The notes: generated by a model from the letters alone, not told the origin. A stretch of 64,000 nucleotides of DNA from Numida meleagris (GCF_002078875.1 NC_034422.1:517988-581987), one strand, 5' to 3'. Counted from the stretch's first letter, positions 14,301-49,896 are shown. Made by a program: numbers and translations.

Positions 14301-14671
14301 TTAATGGGTATTCTTGCGTGAGTTGCTGACCTCTGTGCTACTCAAAAGCTTGTCTACAAGAAATCAAAAAATCAATAAGGAAAATAATCTGGGATGGAGG
14401 ATGGCTCTCTAATTGCAGCGCTGAGTGTCAGTAGAGTAGATTTCTTAATGCTGGTTAATGACTGTCCGTAATGGTATTCAAAAAATGTACATTTGCTGTA
14501 GCTTTTTTCAAAGTCCAGATGAGCGGCTCGGAGCTCTGTTAATGATGCGAATTATTTAACGCTCATTTGTATGCAGTACGCTCCTGCTTTGAAAGTACTT
14601 CACACAATTCAAGCCAAATTCAGCCTTGCAGCTCCACTGAAGTCAATGCTTGTCTGTGCATCTGTTGATTG

Positions 14672-14672
<1 letters not shown>

Positions 14673-14725
<53 letters not shown>
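14673..14725. repeat. Poly(T) homopolymer, 53 nt
   Basis: An uninterrupted run of 53 T flanked by gattgc on the left and gcttgaagag on the right. It could be a slipped homopolymer or the poly(A) tail of a minus-oriented retroposed sequence. No target-site duplication is obvious. Length is likely to be inaccurate in the assembly. Confidence 0.95.
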
Positions 14726-14728
<3 letters not shown>

Positions 14729-14904
14729 TGAAGAGTTATTTTCTCGTTGCACTGACTTTATTTTTTTTAAAGGTAATATCTGCAAGGGGGTAGTAGTCAC
14801 TTCTCCCCTCCCCAGTAAAGTAGCTGTAAGTACAAATACAGTTCTGTTGATTCTCACATCTCCTTCTCAAGCCCTGCAAATGAGGACAAGCTAAGCAGAA
14901 ATTT

Positions 14905-14922
14905 TGTGTGTGTGTGTGTGTG
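14905..14922. repeat. (TG)9 microsatellite
   Basis: Nine TG units read directly, about 180 bp downstream of the long poly(T) run. Confidence 0.9.
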
Positions 14923-15129
14923 TTCTTTCCTTTCTTCTACTTTGCACCTCCTAAGCACAGTTTTGGTGATATATGGCACTTCTCCTAAAAAAAATGTCCT
15001 GTGGAGAATCTCAGCCTGCCATCTGATGTATCCAAGAAACTGAGTTCCTGTCTGTGGCCCATTTCTGGATTAATCCAACGTGAACTGATGGAGGCCCAGG
15101 TCTCGTACAGTTCTGCGGGTTAGTTATGC

Positions 15130-15169
15130 TCAGCCATAACAGTGTAAGGATGCACCTTGTTATGGCTGA
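15130..15169. repeat. Inverted repeat with perfect 12-bp arms
   Basis: TCAGCCATAACA at 15130-15141 is exactly reverse-complemented at 15158-15169 (TGTTATGGCTGA), with a 16-nt loop. The stem is too short for a typical pre-miRNA. No gene association is visible. Confidence 0.8.
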
Positions 15170-18100
15170 TAGCAATATGGTTCGGGAGCCTGACCTGATA
15201 TTTAGAATAAAATTAGCTGCTGGAAGGGAGAACAGGCATTCTTAGTTCAGATATATATTTTAGTATTTGATTTTATAATTGAAATATTTCTTTTATGTAA
15301 TTTTTAACTTGACCCAGCTATGTTTTTAGAATGCACACTGGGGGGTGGTGGGGACACATCATCTGCAGTTGTATCATTCACTCCTCCTGGGTAATGGGCA
15401 GGGGTGTGATTTGTTAGCTTACAGCATAGACCTACAACTCTACTGCCTGCACAGAGTAAGTGGGAGTAATGGAAAAGCTTCCTTTCTAAATGTACACGTC
15501 ACTAGAATGGGCAGAGATGTTTCTTGTCAGCTGTTAGATATTTGCTCGCAGCACCAGCACAGGGATGAGTGTTGGGATGTGGGAATAATGAGTTCGTTTC
15601 CAGGCTTTAAGGCAGATGAATCTAGATGCTCCGTTGCCCTATGTTTACATAGCATTATTATAGGATGTGACTTCCCCTCTCCCTTTCCTGCAGCACAGCT
15701 CTCCTGGCCTGTGCTCAGTGCAACGCTCTCTACAACGTGGCTCCTCCCTCCGAGCCGCCTGCCCGTCCCTTCTGGCCCGCATCTCTTCCCTCTCTCCTGC
15801 TGGGGTAGCCGTAATCCCCGCAGGAATGTGGCCCACGGCCTCGGGCATGTGACTCCAGAGAGCCTCTGATGGTGAATGCAAAGCAGGAAAAAGCAATCTC
15901 GTGTCACCTGGCAGCGCAGGAAGGGAAGAGCTGGGATCAGTGGGCTGCTCGGTGTGCGTGGCTGTCCAGCCACCTCATCAGACAGAAAAATAGAGGCTAG
16001 ACTTTTCAGCTGCATGTGTTGTTTCCCTATCCATTGTGTCTGGGTGATGTATTCTCTGCCTGTGGTTTTAATAAATGTCTTTCTAAGCTACTTTCTGCTT
16101 CAGTCCCCTTTGGGATAGCTTGTTCCAGCTCAGCTGCTTCAGTATGCTGAAGATGTTAAGTCGGATCCGTGGAAAAGGGGAAAAAAGAAAACTTCATGTA
16201 GAACATCTGAGGAAGCTTTAACTGTATCTCCATGAAGCTGCTGTATGCTACACAATCCTCACCTGAAGTTCAAGTTGCACGAAGTGCTGTCACTTGATCG
16301 TATTAACTCTTCCTCCTTTTGCTTTTTGCATTTATGTCTACAGAGCATGCAGAAGTATTTGCCATGAGAATCCCAAACTACTGCTAGGACCCAAGCTTGT
16401 GTTGGATTCTAATAAATCTTTGTAGGTAGGGTGTTGCTGTGTGGTAGAGTACCCTGAAAATTTCAACAGTTCCAAACAATTTCTGTGTTTGGAAACTGAG
16501 TTTTGTTCTACGTAGTAAGCGCCCATCTTAACCCTGCTAGAGCAGAGCAGCCCTTTTTCTAGCAGAAACCAGAGTTGCTGTTGATTAATGTCTTGCTGAA
16601 AACTAAGTCTTTGCCATCTGTTCCGCCCCCTCACTACGAATGCCACTCTCATTATGTTGATTATGTAATTAAAAATGAAAATATATTTTGGTAGAGTGCT
16701 GCATAGGCATCTGTGCTTATTCTTCTGTTCCTATTCACTGCCCCCTGCCCCCATCCCATACAGAGCGGAAAAGACAACAATTGTTCCACTCGCCAGTGGC
16801 TTTATATCGAAGCTGTCGCACTGGCTGCCAGACTGAAACACGTCATGGGAGCAACCACTTGAGCTCTGCTGTGTCTGAGCTGTGGCTCCTTCAGAAACCC
16901 TGGCTATTCGGTTCATGAGAAATCCGTGGCAGGAAGCTGACCCTTAAACTGAGGCTCCTTTAAGTTCTTGGGATGGGTTAACTTGAATCCAGAACATGAA
17001 AAGTGAAGAGAAAGAGGCCTGGCTACTTTATAAGTGATAGCGTGACCTCTGAGATCAGTGGGGCTGCTCATGTTACAAACATGGCCTGTCTATCGAGGGA
17101 CGCAGGAAGAGAAGGAGAGGAGGGGTAGCCTTCTTGTAAGTGGGTTAGAGTAATTACTGAGGTCTCTTACAGCAAATGAAGTTGTTAGTGTGAGTCACAT
17201 TCCCTTTTTTCCTCTCGCTGCCAAGTTTTAAGCAGTAACCAGACAGGGAGAAAAAAAAAGGGAAAAGCAACAATGGAGAAGAGTTGAACTGAAACAACCC
17301 TTCATTCAGGGTATTGTTTGACGTTTTAGTTCTGATTGTACATAGAGATAAAGGATCTATAAATATCCTGTCTGCTGAAATTCCTTATAGCAACATCGCC
17401 TGTCAGCTGAACAAATAGGTTAGGTTCTCTAAATGCTACCTAATTACATATGTAAATACGAATTACTGATTATATCCCTGCACCGCATGGAATGAAGGCC
17501 TGATCACTGGAAGGGACATTAATGTCTTCTGTTTTACTGAGAGATGCCTCAGTCGCAGGATTGAAAATGGCACGTACAGCTGTTAGCGCTGAATCGGTGC
17601 AAGATCCGAGATCAGACTGAACCAAGCAAGGAGATATTTATCTGGCTGGTGAGCGTAGATGAAAGCCTCTTCTGACGCTTCTGAAAGTATCTCAGCATTT
17701 AGTTCTGTGTAACAAATGGCTGGAAGCTTTTCTGCTCTGCTTTAGAGCTTTTAATGAAGCATTGTGATTCCCATTGTGGTCGATTGTTTGACAGTTTTAT
17801 TATTGCTGGTATGCATCGCGTTTTTTAATGTTTGACAGCTGGAGAAAGAAGTATTTTGTGCATTCAAATTTTTAGTACAAAGCTGCTGTTTTCTATTCTG
17901 CCATTCCCTTTGTCTCTTATTGCTGATGCAAATCAATGAAAGACAGAACTGATGAAATTACATTTGTTTACTTTTTACTTGATAATAATAGCACACAGCC
18001 AGCCCTTTGTAAAAGGCAGAAATGGGGGATATGAATGTTTCTACAGTATTTCTATAAAGGTTTTTTTTTCTTACAATATGAAGGCATTTATTTGTTTCTT

Positions 18101-20039
18101 ATGTCTTGATTTATAAGATAATGTGCACTTCCTAATGTATGTGGAATAAGAATGGAGCAATGAATGACAGTTAGCAATGGATTCCACTTGAAAATCTCTT
18201 AGCTTGTTATTTTTATTAATTCAACAGCATAAATGTTCGTAGCACATCGCAAAACAAACACCAAGATAGCTCCGTCCTTCACAGTAGGACCGCCTCTGAT
18301 CATCGCTGTATATTTGTATACAGCCACACAAAAAAAGTCCAGTCCACTGGCTTTAGCTTTATACGTGCGTAATTGTTGCCGGGCCCTGGCTTTGATATAT
18401 TGGTACGATATTGGAAAGAAACAAGCTGCAGAAATCGGATACCCATGATTGTTTTGGTGAGTAATGTGCATGTCTTGTGGATTGTGTAATGCTTTTTTTT
18501 TTTTCTTGAACGCTTGCCCTAAGAAAGGAGGCCTACATTTGTCTGTCTGACTTGTGCAGTGTTCTTGCGTTTCTGCATGTACATTTCTAGATGTTGATAG
18601 CTGCAACAGAAAGGTTTTGGAAGGGGTAAAAGGCAGAAACAGGAGAGGAAGATGATGAGCAGAAAGGAGGTGGTAAGGGAGGCACTCACGACTGCTCTCC
18701 TGATGACTGTTTCCTGTGTTTTGGCCAGAAATGAGAAAAGCACATCAAAGAATGGCAAAGCCAACAGAGATGTCTGAAGGCTTCTCAGCAGTGAAGCCAA
18801 ATTTCCCTGTTTCACAGGCAAAGCGAGACTTAGAGTGCTATCACATGGCAGCTGAGCCAAACCTAATGAATTGCTGGTATCAAAAAGAACAGCCCTGCTG
18901 CTCTCCTTCTGTGCAGGTCTGGTGCTTGTCTGAGCCTTTGATGAGTTTATGCAGTTCAATAAACTTTTAAGAAAATGAATTCAGCAAAAAATAGTGAAGT
19001 TATCAGCCCAGGAAGGAGGAGGGGCAGATACCGTGAGAGTCAAAACTGGAACTGCAGCGGTGGGGAGAGGAATGGTATCAGATTTTTGCTGCAGATTTGG
19101 GGTGTGTTGGAGGATGCCTTGCTGCTACCCTACACTTAACCTCCCTTTTCATCTCCTAGGTGGTGCCTCCCTCAAAAGAGGACAAGCTGAATATGGAGTG
19201 ATTAAGAAGGACGCCTGGACAGGCAAAGGGAGGCGATCCAGCAGTGGCAGTCTGCACAGAAGAGGAGGGAATGAATTGCTGCAGGAATGCAGGAGCCCAG
19301 GAGGATGTTGCCACGGGTAAGAGTAGTGGAAGAATTGAGGAGGAAAGAGGATGTGTTCAGAGTGACTGCAGAAAGCTGCTACAACAAGCACTGAGAAAAC
19401 ACTGGAATACAGGGCAATGGTCCCATTTTGCCAATCCAACTCTTAAAGGGTTATCCTAATGTATCTAGGTAGCAGTTCCTGAAGGAAGAGTCCTGTGTAT
19501 CTCCCTTATTTAGGCATACATTTATGCAAATTGGTATTTGATAAGAGGACAGCATCTGCATTTTTTATTATCTGAGACAAGTGGCAATATTAGCTGTTCA
19601 GAGTTCGTGATGGAAATGTATCCGCGTATTGGCGTGCATCCAGCTGCACTTCACAAAGGTAAATGGGACATGAGAGCGGTGCACTGCTCCCTTTTAATCC
19701 ATTTGCTGTAGAAGGGGGTACTTTGCCTCTCTGCAGGAGAGGCTGGCAGAACTACTGTGCTAATAAACACACATTTCTTGCTGCAGCATATGGGCTTCCC
19801 AGATCCATAAATCCAAGTAATTCATAGCTGAGTTACAATTAAATATCCACACACATTTCCATACCACAGTGTGGTGCGCAAGGCATAGGCCTAAGTGCCT
19901 GGACATCTGCTGTCTGCTCCCCTGCACATACTGTGTGGCAGAGCACAATCCCTTAATCTTACTCCACCTCCATTAATTGTACCTTCAAAATCAGTGCATC
20001 ATCCTACAGATGTTTTGCCATATCCTCCCAAGAGCAGCA

Positions 20040-20094
20040 TTCTCTTCTGCTCTTTCTTTTTTTCTTTTTCTTCTTCTTCCTTCTTTTTCTTTTT
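20040..20094. repeat. Pyrimidine-rich (CTT/T)n tract
   Basis: Almost pure C/T sequence of about 55 nt with irregular CTT repeats. This is low-complexity intergenic sequence; ORFs through it on either strand encode only Phe/Ser or Lys/Glu runs and are not genes. Confidence 0.85.
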
Positions 20095-23000
20095 TAAAGC
20101 AGCCCTTATTGTCAAGTAGTCAGAAATACTTTTCATTGCTGCTGGTCTTTCTGTCAAAAGATTTCCAGGCCAAAGGTTCACTTTGGCTCTGTTAATGACA
20201 GTGGGAAATGAGACATCATATAAAAAAGTTGGTAGAGAGACGAAGGGCACTGATGGATCCCTACAACAATTTTGTGTTACTTGTACAAGACCCATAGGCT
20301 CAGTGATGTAGTAAGATAATGTAGCACTTGATTACAATGGATGGATTGCACTTACAGAAGGCATCTTATCATGGGGCTCTGCATATCTGAAGTAGTAACT
20401 GCTGATGTCAGGTAAGACAATGGTAATGGAAGCAGGTATTTTTCCATTGCTAAAACTTTTGAAATCCAAAAAGCTATAAATGTCTTAATTACATGAAATG
20501 TAGCTAGATCTAGTGCTAGTGGCTGGAGGGAACATCCTTCTGACGTTCAGTCTTTCTCCTGGTCTCATCAGAGCTATTTAAAGAAGTAAGAATTACATGT
20601 AACTATTACCCATCTAGAGTTTCCAGGCAGCAGGATTACCACATGAAACCGCCTTTCAGATGTTCTTATTTGTCCCAGAAAGCTTGAACAAGGATTTACA
20701 GTCTGCTCTGAACTTAATGAGCCTCCTTCAGCGGTGAAGCCCCATGAGGAACAAGAGCTGTCTATTGCACAGTTGTATAGTTAGCTAACACAGTGCTTAT
20801 TCCCTATGGATGTAGCAGAAAACTTGTGTTTGGCCCCTACCCCGTGTTCCTGTCAGTCAGAGGCTAAGTTGTAGCAACTATTGCACGAACATCCTAAACC
20901 AGTCTGCAATTTGTATTTCCTTGCCAAAGATCTTATCTGCTGCGGGTGCAAGTTGCACCAGAAATGCTGCTGGTGTTGAAAAGCGTGCACCCTTCTGTTC
21001 CGCAGCTCTGCCTTGTCAGGCTGGGTTAATTCATCTGCAAGAGCTGGACTGAGCTGTCCTGTCAGGAAGTCCACACAGCAAGGCAGCGCTGCTCTGAACG
21101 TCGGGACAATGTCTGTGTTTGATTGGGCACCTCAGTACTCGCAGATTGTTGTTCTTAGGAGCAGGCTGTACTTTCACCATCGTCACGTCAGGCTCTGTGC
21201 TGCATTTCTGCAGAAGTTCGTGCTCTGTGTTTCTATGTTTACAAAAATGACAAATGCTGATAGTAAAAATTTATTCAAATTAATTGCTATTTATATATTT
21301 ACCGAAAAAGAAGTATGCCATGGATCCAGTGACCCCATGAGAGGTGTGGTTTGGATTTCAGTGGGACGTGGATTGGGCCTCAAAATCTGCTTATCTCACA
21401 TGACAGTCCCCTGATACTATCATGAAAACTTTTCATTTATAGCAACAGACGCCACAGGGGGTTGTATATTTGGATATTATTAATTTTTTCCTTAGGAGTG
21501 TTTATTAACAAGTGCTTGCAAGTTGTATGATGTGGTGTGGTGTAAACAGGAAGCGCTCCAGGTATTGCGTTGCCCGTGTAATGCAACACATATTCCAGCA
21601 GCTTGGCTCTTTTTTTCAAAACGCTGTGACGCCACTTCCTTCAGGAAATCTCTCATCTGTGTAGCTCATTCTGCTACAGATATGCAAAACTGCAAAAGAA
21701 CCGATTGTTTTAAAAATGAATGTTGATTTGCTAGACTGGGAACTGATGTTTGCAATTTATATCCTACCTTTAAAGTTATGCAATACAGACTCTTTGGGTG
21801 CTCTGATCACTGGATTGAACAAAGTGCAAGAGAACAGGCTGCCGCCTTCCCTCCTGCAGCACAGTGCAGCTTGGAGAGCAGCGATGCAGATTGCCCTGCA
21901 GGTATTGCAGTGCGTCTCAGCCCCAAACCTGGGGCAGTGCCTCTTCTGCTGCTCTGTGCCAGCAGGCCAGGCTCTGACTGCTGTGGGGAAACAGCTGTTC
22001 CATTTCCAGTCAGCTCTTGTTGTCTGCCAAGAGCAGCAACAGGAAAGCTAAGAGTGACTGTTCATATGCGGAAATTTTATTTTCAGAATAACGGTGCTAA
22101 GGCCTCTGAGCTGTCTCATAAAGGCTCCATCCCCTTGTTGTGTGATGTATGCATTGTTTGTATTTTGAACCCTGGTAGCTTTTATGTGAGCATCTCAGAA
22201 TCCCTTTGGCACACTGTTCTCTATGCCTTGTTCAGCCAGTGCTACGTACAACAAGAGCAGACAGCTTGGAATTACACTTGTGCCACCACAAAATCACTGT
22301 GTACATGGTTGCTATAAACCAAAACGAGTGGTAAGAACATCACTTGAAATAAAGTTCTTATAGCTCTGTTTTGAAGATTTAGTGCCATTTCCCAAACTGG
22401 TTCTCAGTGAAGGCACTTCTGTGTCTGCCCCAGGTGCACATGCAATTGGGCCTCGATATCAGGACTGATGCTTTCTTCTCTGTCCTCGCATCTGTCAACC
22501 TCTTCATCACATATATTCCCTTTTTTTTCCATATATTCCATATATTTTTTAACTATGAGCAAGAAAGAATGAAAATGAAATTGCTGCAATATCTGGACCA
22601 CATAAAACCCCAGTAATCCTGTGTCTACATTTTTTAACTTCTGCCTTTATTGGAGGCATCCCTTGACTGGCGTGAAGCTGAACTGAGAGCAAGTGGGTGA
22701 AACAGACGGCGTATTTCAGTATTTGTAAATCGTGAGACTTGTGAGGTTCTGTAATGATCTTACTGCCTTGTTTGTATTTTCGTGTATTTGTCTAGCAATT
22801 GATGATATCAGAAATAGAGAGATTGAGAGACTGATGCTACATGCTCAGTCTATTTTGTAAAATCTTAACAGCCTTTCGGTGCATCAAGCTTCAGCATGAG
22901 AAAACAGTGATTGCAGCGACATCCTCGTAAGTCACCGTAACATTCTGTACGAATATTGACTATGCATGTGTTTTGTCACTCCTGTAGAATAACTTGGACT

Positions 23001-23715
23001 CGATACTTGCATCATCCATAGCTTGTTTACTGAATTTTAAGTCTTGAGCAAAATGAAGCCAGCTCATGAGGAGAAGCTGGTTTTCAAAAGATACAAGCTC
23101 CAGATAACTGAGGACAAGTGAGGCACACAACAATATAGAAATCACCCAGATTTACTGCAGCCGACTGAGACAGAGTGCGCTTTGAAGCTGGGAAATTTCC
23201 ATTACTGAAGTGCAGGACAGTGCCTGGGTACTGCTGCTACTGCAGCTGAGAAATAAAAGCAACTTAATTTTACACAGCAACAAAATGTCAGTACATTAAT
23301 TAGAATTGTTAGAGTTTCATAAGATTTTAAGGTTGCTGTAAAATGGATTCCTTCTAAAATATTTACAGTACAGTTGTAAATGACTTGTATAAAACTAAAG
23401 AGCGTTAAAAGGACTTGAAATTGCACCTAAGCTTTCAAGCTGTATCACATTTGTGAACATCAGATCTGACAAGAACATGACGGACACTACATCCCCTACA
23501 ACAGTGACAATGTGACAGTGACAGAACGATATCCAGTGCGAGATCAAGGTTGTTACGGACGGTGTAGTTCTCAATTAATAATTGTTTTTGCTTTCCGTGG
23601 CATGCTCAAAACAAATATAGCAATCTGTTTACCAGTTTTAAGTCCATAATCTATAAACCACGATAAGCTTCCTGCAAAGTCAGTCAGAACGCTGAGCAGG
23701 GAAAACACAAATACT

Positions 23716-23731
23716 GGGGGGGGGGAGGGGG
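23716..23731. repeat. G-rich run (G10-A-G5)
   Basis: Ten G, one A and five G read directly. This is low-complexity sequence in the intergenic region, where miscounted length is likely. Confidence 0.85.
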
Positions 23732-25692
23732 AAGGTAAATTCATTTTGGCATCAAATTGCCCTGCACTTTGGGCAAGATACTGCTTGTAACTTCCCAACA
23801 GCATAAGATTACAGAGAGATTCTCATTTACGCTGAGGTCACTTTACACTGCTGAAGCAGTGGATGACATTTAAATGAAAATTTGTCCCGTGGGCTTTCAG
23901 CTATATGTCACTGGTTAAATCAGGCCCAGGTAGGTTCTGATTAGAAGTTATTAGCATCTGATGCTCTTTATGAGTCTTAGGATGGTTCCCAGCGGATCAG
24001 AGCTCGTATCTGAGCAATTTAAGTTTGTGTCACATTCATCACCATGGTTCCTGACTGCCTTAGAAGTTAAAATACATCTTTATAAAACGCCTTACTTGTC
24101 TTATTTCTCTTTTTCTTCTCCTCCGCGCAGAGACTTGAAGTCTTTTTAAATAATGCTGGGAAAATTGCTTTCTGTACTGAATGTCTGCATTTGGATGAGG
24201 GCTGTGGAGGTCGGGGTCTCTCAAGGCTCTGAACACAAACACTGTGCTCCTGCAGCAGCTGCCACCAGAGCTGCATCTCAAATACAAATAACACAACTAT
24301 TACAGCGGTGACGATTTCAGAAGAGGTAGTTTTAATTTTCAGGTAGCAGAAAAAAATGAAATTCCCAATCAGCAACATTGTAGGGTAGCTGTGTGTTGGT
24401 TGTTCTTTTTCTAAGCCTGATAATGCTGTTCCTAGGACCAGTGGGGCCTTTCATAATATGTCATTTGCTTTTTCTGTTTACAGAACATGAAGTTAAGAGT
24501 TCAAGGCAGTATCTGTAACGGCACAGGGAGCCTCCGGCCCCTGGCTGTAGGACGGGCCGGCCCATGAGACTCCTGAACGTGATGTGAAGATGCAGATGGT
24601 CCAAACCATGGCATGTTTAACCTCTCCTATGGTAAGGCTTAGCTTGTTTCCTAACACAGCCCTCAAACACAAGACGCTGCATTTCTGTCTGGGAAACTCT
24701 TCCTAGTGCTGGTGTTGCTTCTGTTTAAGGCATGGGAACATTTTTTTCCTCTCTGCTTTTTGTTATCTGCCATTATTTTGTAGTATCAGTGTCCCCTTAA
24801 CATAACCCAATATTGTGACCATCAAACTATTAACTTTCTTAAAACAGTTACATTCTTTCCAGAATTGAGGCTTTAACATCGCCTTGCTAAGGTAGAAGAG
24901 GCAACACCAAGTGTGGGTAACGGCAGGGTATGTAAATAGGCTGAAGAGCAATCGATGACATTCCTATCCGGCCTGCCTATCTCAATAACTGTACTGCTTC
25001 CCTGAAAGGCATACACTGAGTTCTGTCACAAGAGGAATCGTTGGCAAAGCATGCCATGGCCTTCTGACCTCCTATTTGGCTTTAATTGGATTAAACATAG
25101 ATGGGATCACAGCATTCAAAGGAGCTGAGGGCTCTTCCACAGTTTCCTGGTCCACCTGCTTGGTTTCCTTTTCTGCCCTGACACACCTTGGCGAAGGCAG
25201 AAAAGAGCGTCGATCCACGGCTTGGAACTCAGTTCTGCTCTGCTAGGTTGTGTTTAAGCTAGATTCCCTGCAGTCATTTGTTTTGCATTTGCTGATGACA
25301 GATTTATTTAAGTAATCAGAACTGCAACCATCGTTTCGTTTCTGGAGTGGAGAGCCTTGGAAATCACGTTTCACTTGGTTTCGGGAAATTTAAACATTTA
25401 TTCCCATTTATTGCTGTTTAAATTTTCTGAGAGAGATAAAGCCGCGTTTCTAGGGCCAGAGCGCACGGGAAGGAAAAACAAACGCGGCAGAAGCGCCGTC
25501 CCGCGCGCACAGCACGGGAGCCGCGCAGCTCACGTCGGGTAAACGCGGGGAGGACGCGGTTCCACTTCTGCTGTCATCCGGGACAGCCTCTGCTCCCCCG
25601 GAACAGCCGCGGCTGGAGGCGGGACCCCGCTGCGGGAACGGCGCGGGCGGGCAGAGCCGGGAGGAGCTGCGGGACGGCGGGGGGCAAAGCGC

Positions 25693-25712
25693 GCGTGGGA
25701 GAGCGTGGGAGA
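25693..25712. repeat. Tandem 10-bp duplication in CpG island
   Basis: GCGTGGGAGA occurs twice head to tail (25693-25702 and 25703-25712). It is a short local duplication within the GC-rich promoter region. Confidence 0.8.
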
Positions 25713-25793
25713 GCCCGGGGGCAGCCACGGCCGCAGCCCCGCAGGGAGACGCGGGGAACGGGGCGAGGCCGCGAGGGGCGGCCCCGCGGGAAG

Positions 25794-25812
25794 GGGCGGG
25801 CGGGGCGGGGCG
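25794..25812. promoter_or_regulatory. MAPK1: Clustered GC boxes (Sp1/KLF-type)
   Basis: Consecutive GGGCGG/GGGGCGGGG-type motifs about 720 bp upstream of the MAPK1 start codon, on the + strand. They fit a TATA-less CpG island promoter; binding itself is inferred. Confidence 0.6.
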
Positions 25813-26150
25813 CAGCTGCGGCAGCGGGAGCTGAAGAGAGGAGGGGTCAGCGCCCCACAGAGCCCGCGGGGAGCGGGGCGGCGCGAGGCGGGGGCGGTGA
25901 CGGTGTCTGTGCCGAGCGGCCGCGCTGATGAACCGAGAAGCTCCCGGAGGCGCGGAGCCGCGTGGGGGCACAGAGCGGGAAAGCACGCGTAGAGCTGACC
26001 GCGGCGCCGCGAGGAGCGGCCGCTGCTGTCGTCGCAGCGGCCCCGCGGCCCGATACTCCGGGGCCCCGCCCGGCGCGGGCTCCATTTCCTGCCCCCCGCC
26101 GTCACCTGACGCCTCTAATGGCGCCGCGCGGCCCGCAGTGCCGCCGCGCC

Positions 26151-26178
26151 CACCACGTGACCCGCTCACCACGTGACC
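26151..26178. promoter_or_regulatory. MAPK1: Tandem CACGTG E-boxes in identical 12-bp units
   Basis: The 12-mer CACCACGTGACC occurs at 26151-26162 and again at 26167-26178, a 16-bp period. Each holds a palindromic CACGTG (26154-26159 and 26170-26175). CACGTGAC is the core bound by USF, MYC/MAX and MiT/TFE-family bHLH-ZIP factors. The sites are about 350 bp upstream of the MAPK1 start codon, just before the assembly gap. The motif is seen directly; the binding factor is inferred. Confidence 0.6.
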
Positions 26179-26243
26179 CTCGCGCCGCGCCCCCTCCCCG
26201 GCGGCTGCGGTTACCGCAGTCCGAAGCTCCGCCCCTCCCCCGG

Positions 26244-26323
26244 NNNNNNNNNNNNNNNNNNNNNNNNNNNNNNNNNNNNNNNNNNNNNNNNNNNNNNNNN
26301 NNNNNNNNNNNNNNNNNNNNNNN
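26244..26323. other. Assembly gap (80 N)
   Basis: Eighty N in the GC-richest part of the CpG island, about 200 bp upstream of the MAPK1 ATG. The right edge resumes with ATGCGCGCGCGCGCGG, so the missing sequence is probably CG-rich and hard to sequence. The gap may hide the transcription start and core promoter; its true length is unknown. Confidence 0.97.
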
Positions 26324-26525
26324 ATGCGCGCGCGCGCGGCGGTTCCGTCTCCTCAGAGCGGCCGCGGCGGTGACGGTGCCGAGGGGGCTCGGCGGCCGGG
26401 GCTGCGGAGCGCGGCGGGGCGGAGCCCGCCTTCTTCCTTCCCGCACCCTCTTCCCCGTCCCCCTCCTTCCTCCGCCCGCCCGGCCCTCCCCGCACGCAGT
26501 CGCCGCGGTTCCCGGCACGGACAAC

Positions 26526-49896
<23,371 letters not shown>

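Larger units (their letters stand above)
8301..25439. other. Intergenic region between PPM1F and MAPK1
   Basis: About 17 kb with no open reading frame that resembles a known protein. The longest open frames (for example 15,345-15,869 and 21,778-22,317 on +, 15,527-16,015 on -) look like random translations: mixed composition, no motif and no splice context. Contents that can be described are (TG)n microsatellites at 11,287-11,300 and 14,905-14,922, a 53-nt poly(T) run at 14,673-14,725, a G10/G5 run at 23,716-23,731, a pyrimidine-rich tract at about 20,040-20,094, a 12-bp-arm hairpin at 15,130-15,169, and a few exon-like segments treated as findings. Scattered AATAAA hexamers (9062, 9824, 18958) have no supporting gene. 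Confidence 0.75.

Noticed and set aside
14609..14857. Lys-rich minus-strand ORF
   Set aside because: It is produced by translating the poly(T)/poly(A) run and is not a gene.
15345..15869. 174-codon + strand and 162-codon - strand overlapping open frames
   Set aside because: Mutually overlapping on opposite strands without homology; GC-richer local composition explains the lack of stops.
21778..22317. 179-codon + strand open frame
   Set aside because: No ATG-context strength, no recognisable domain, mixed Cys/Ser-rich composition and overlap with another frame. Probably a chance ORF.
25450..26172. Minus-strand 240-codon open frame in the CpG island
   Set aside because: Pro/Arg/Ala/Ser-rich translation typical of GC-rich DNA, overlapped by other long frames on both strands. 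No domain and no splice or conservation evidence.
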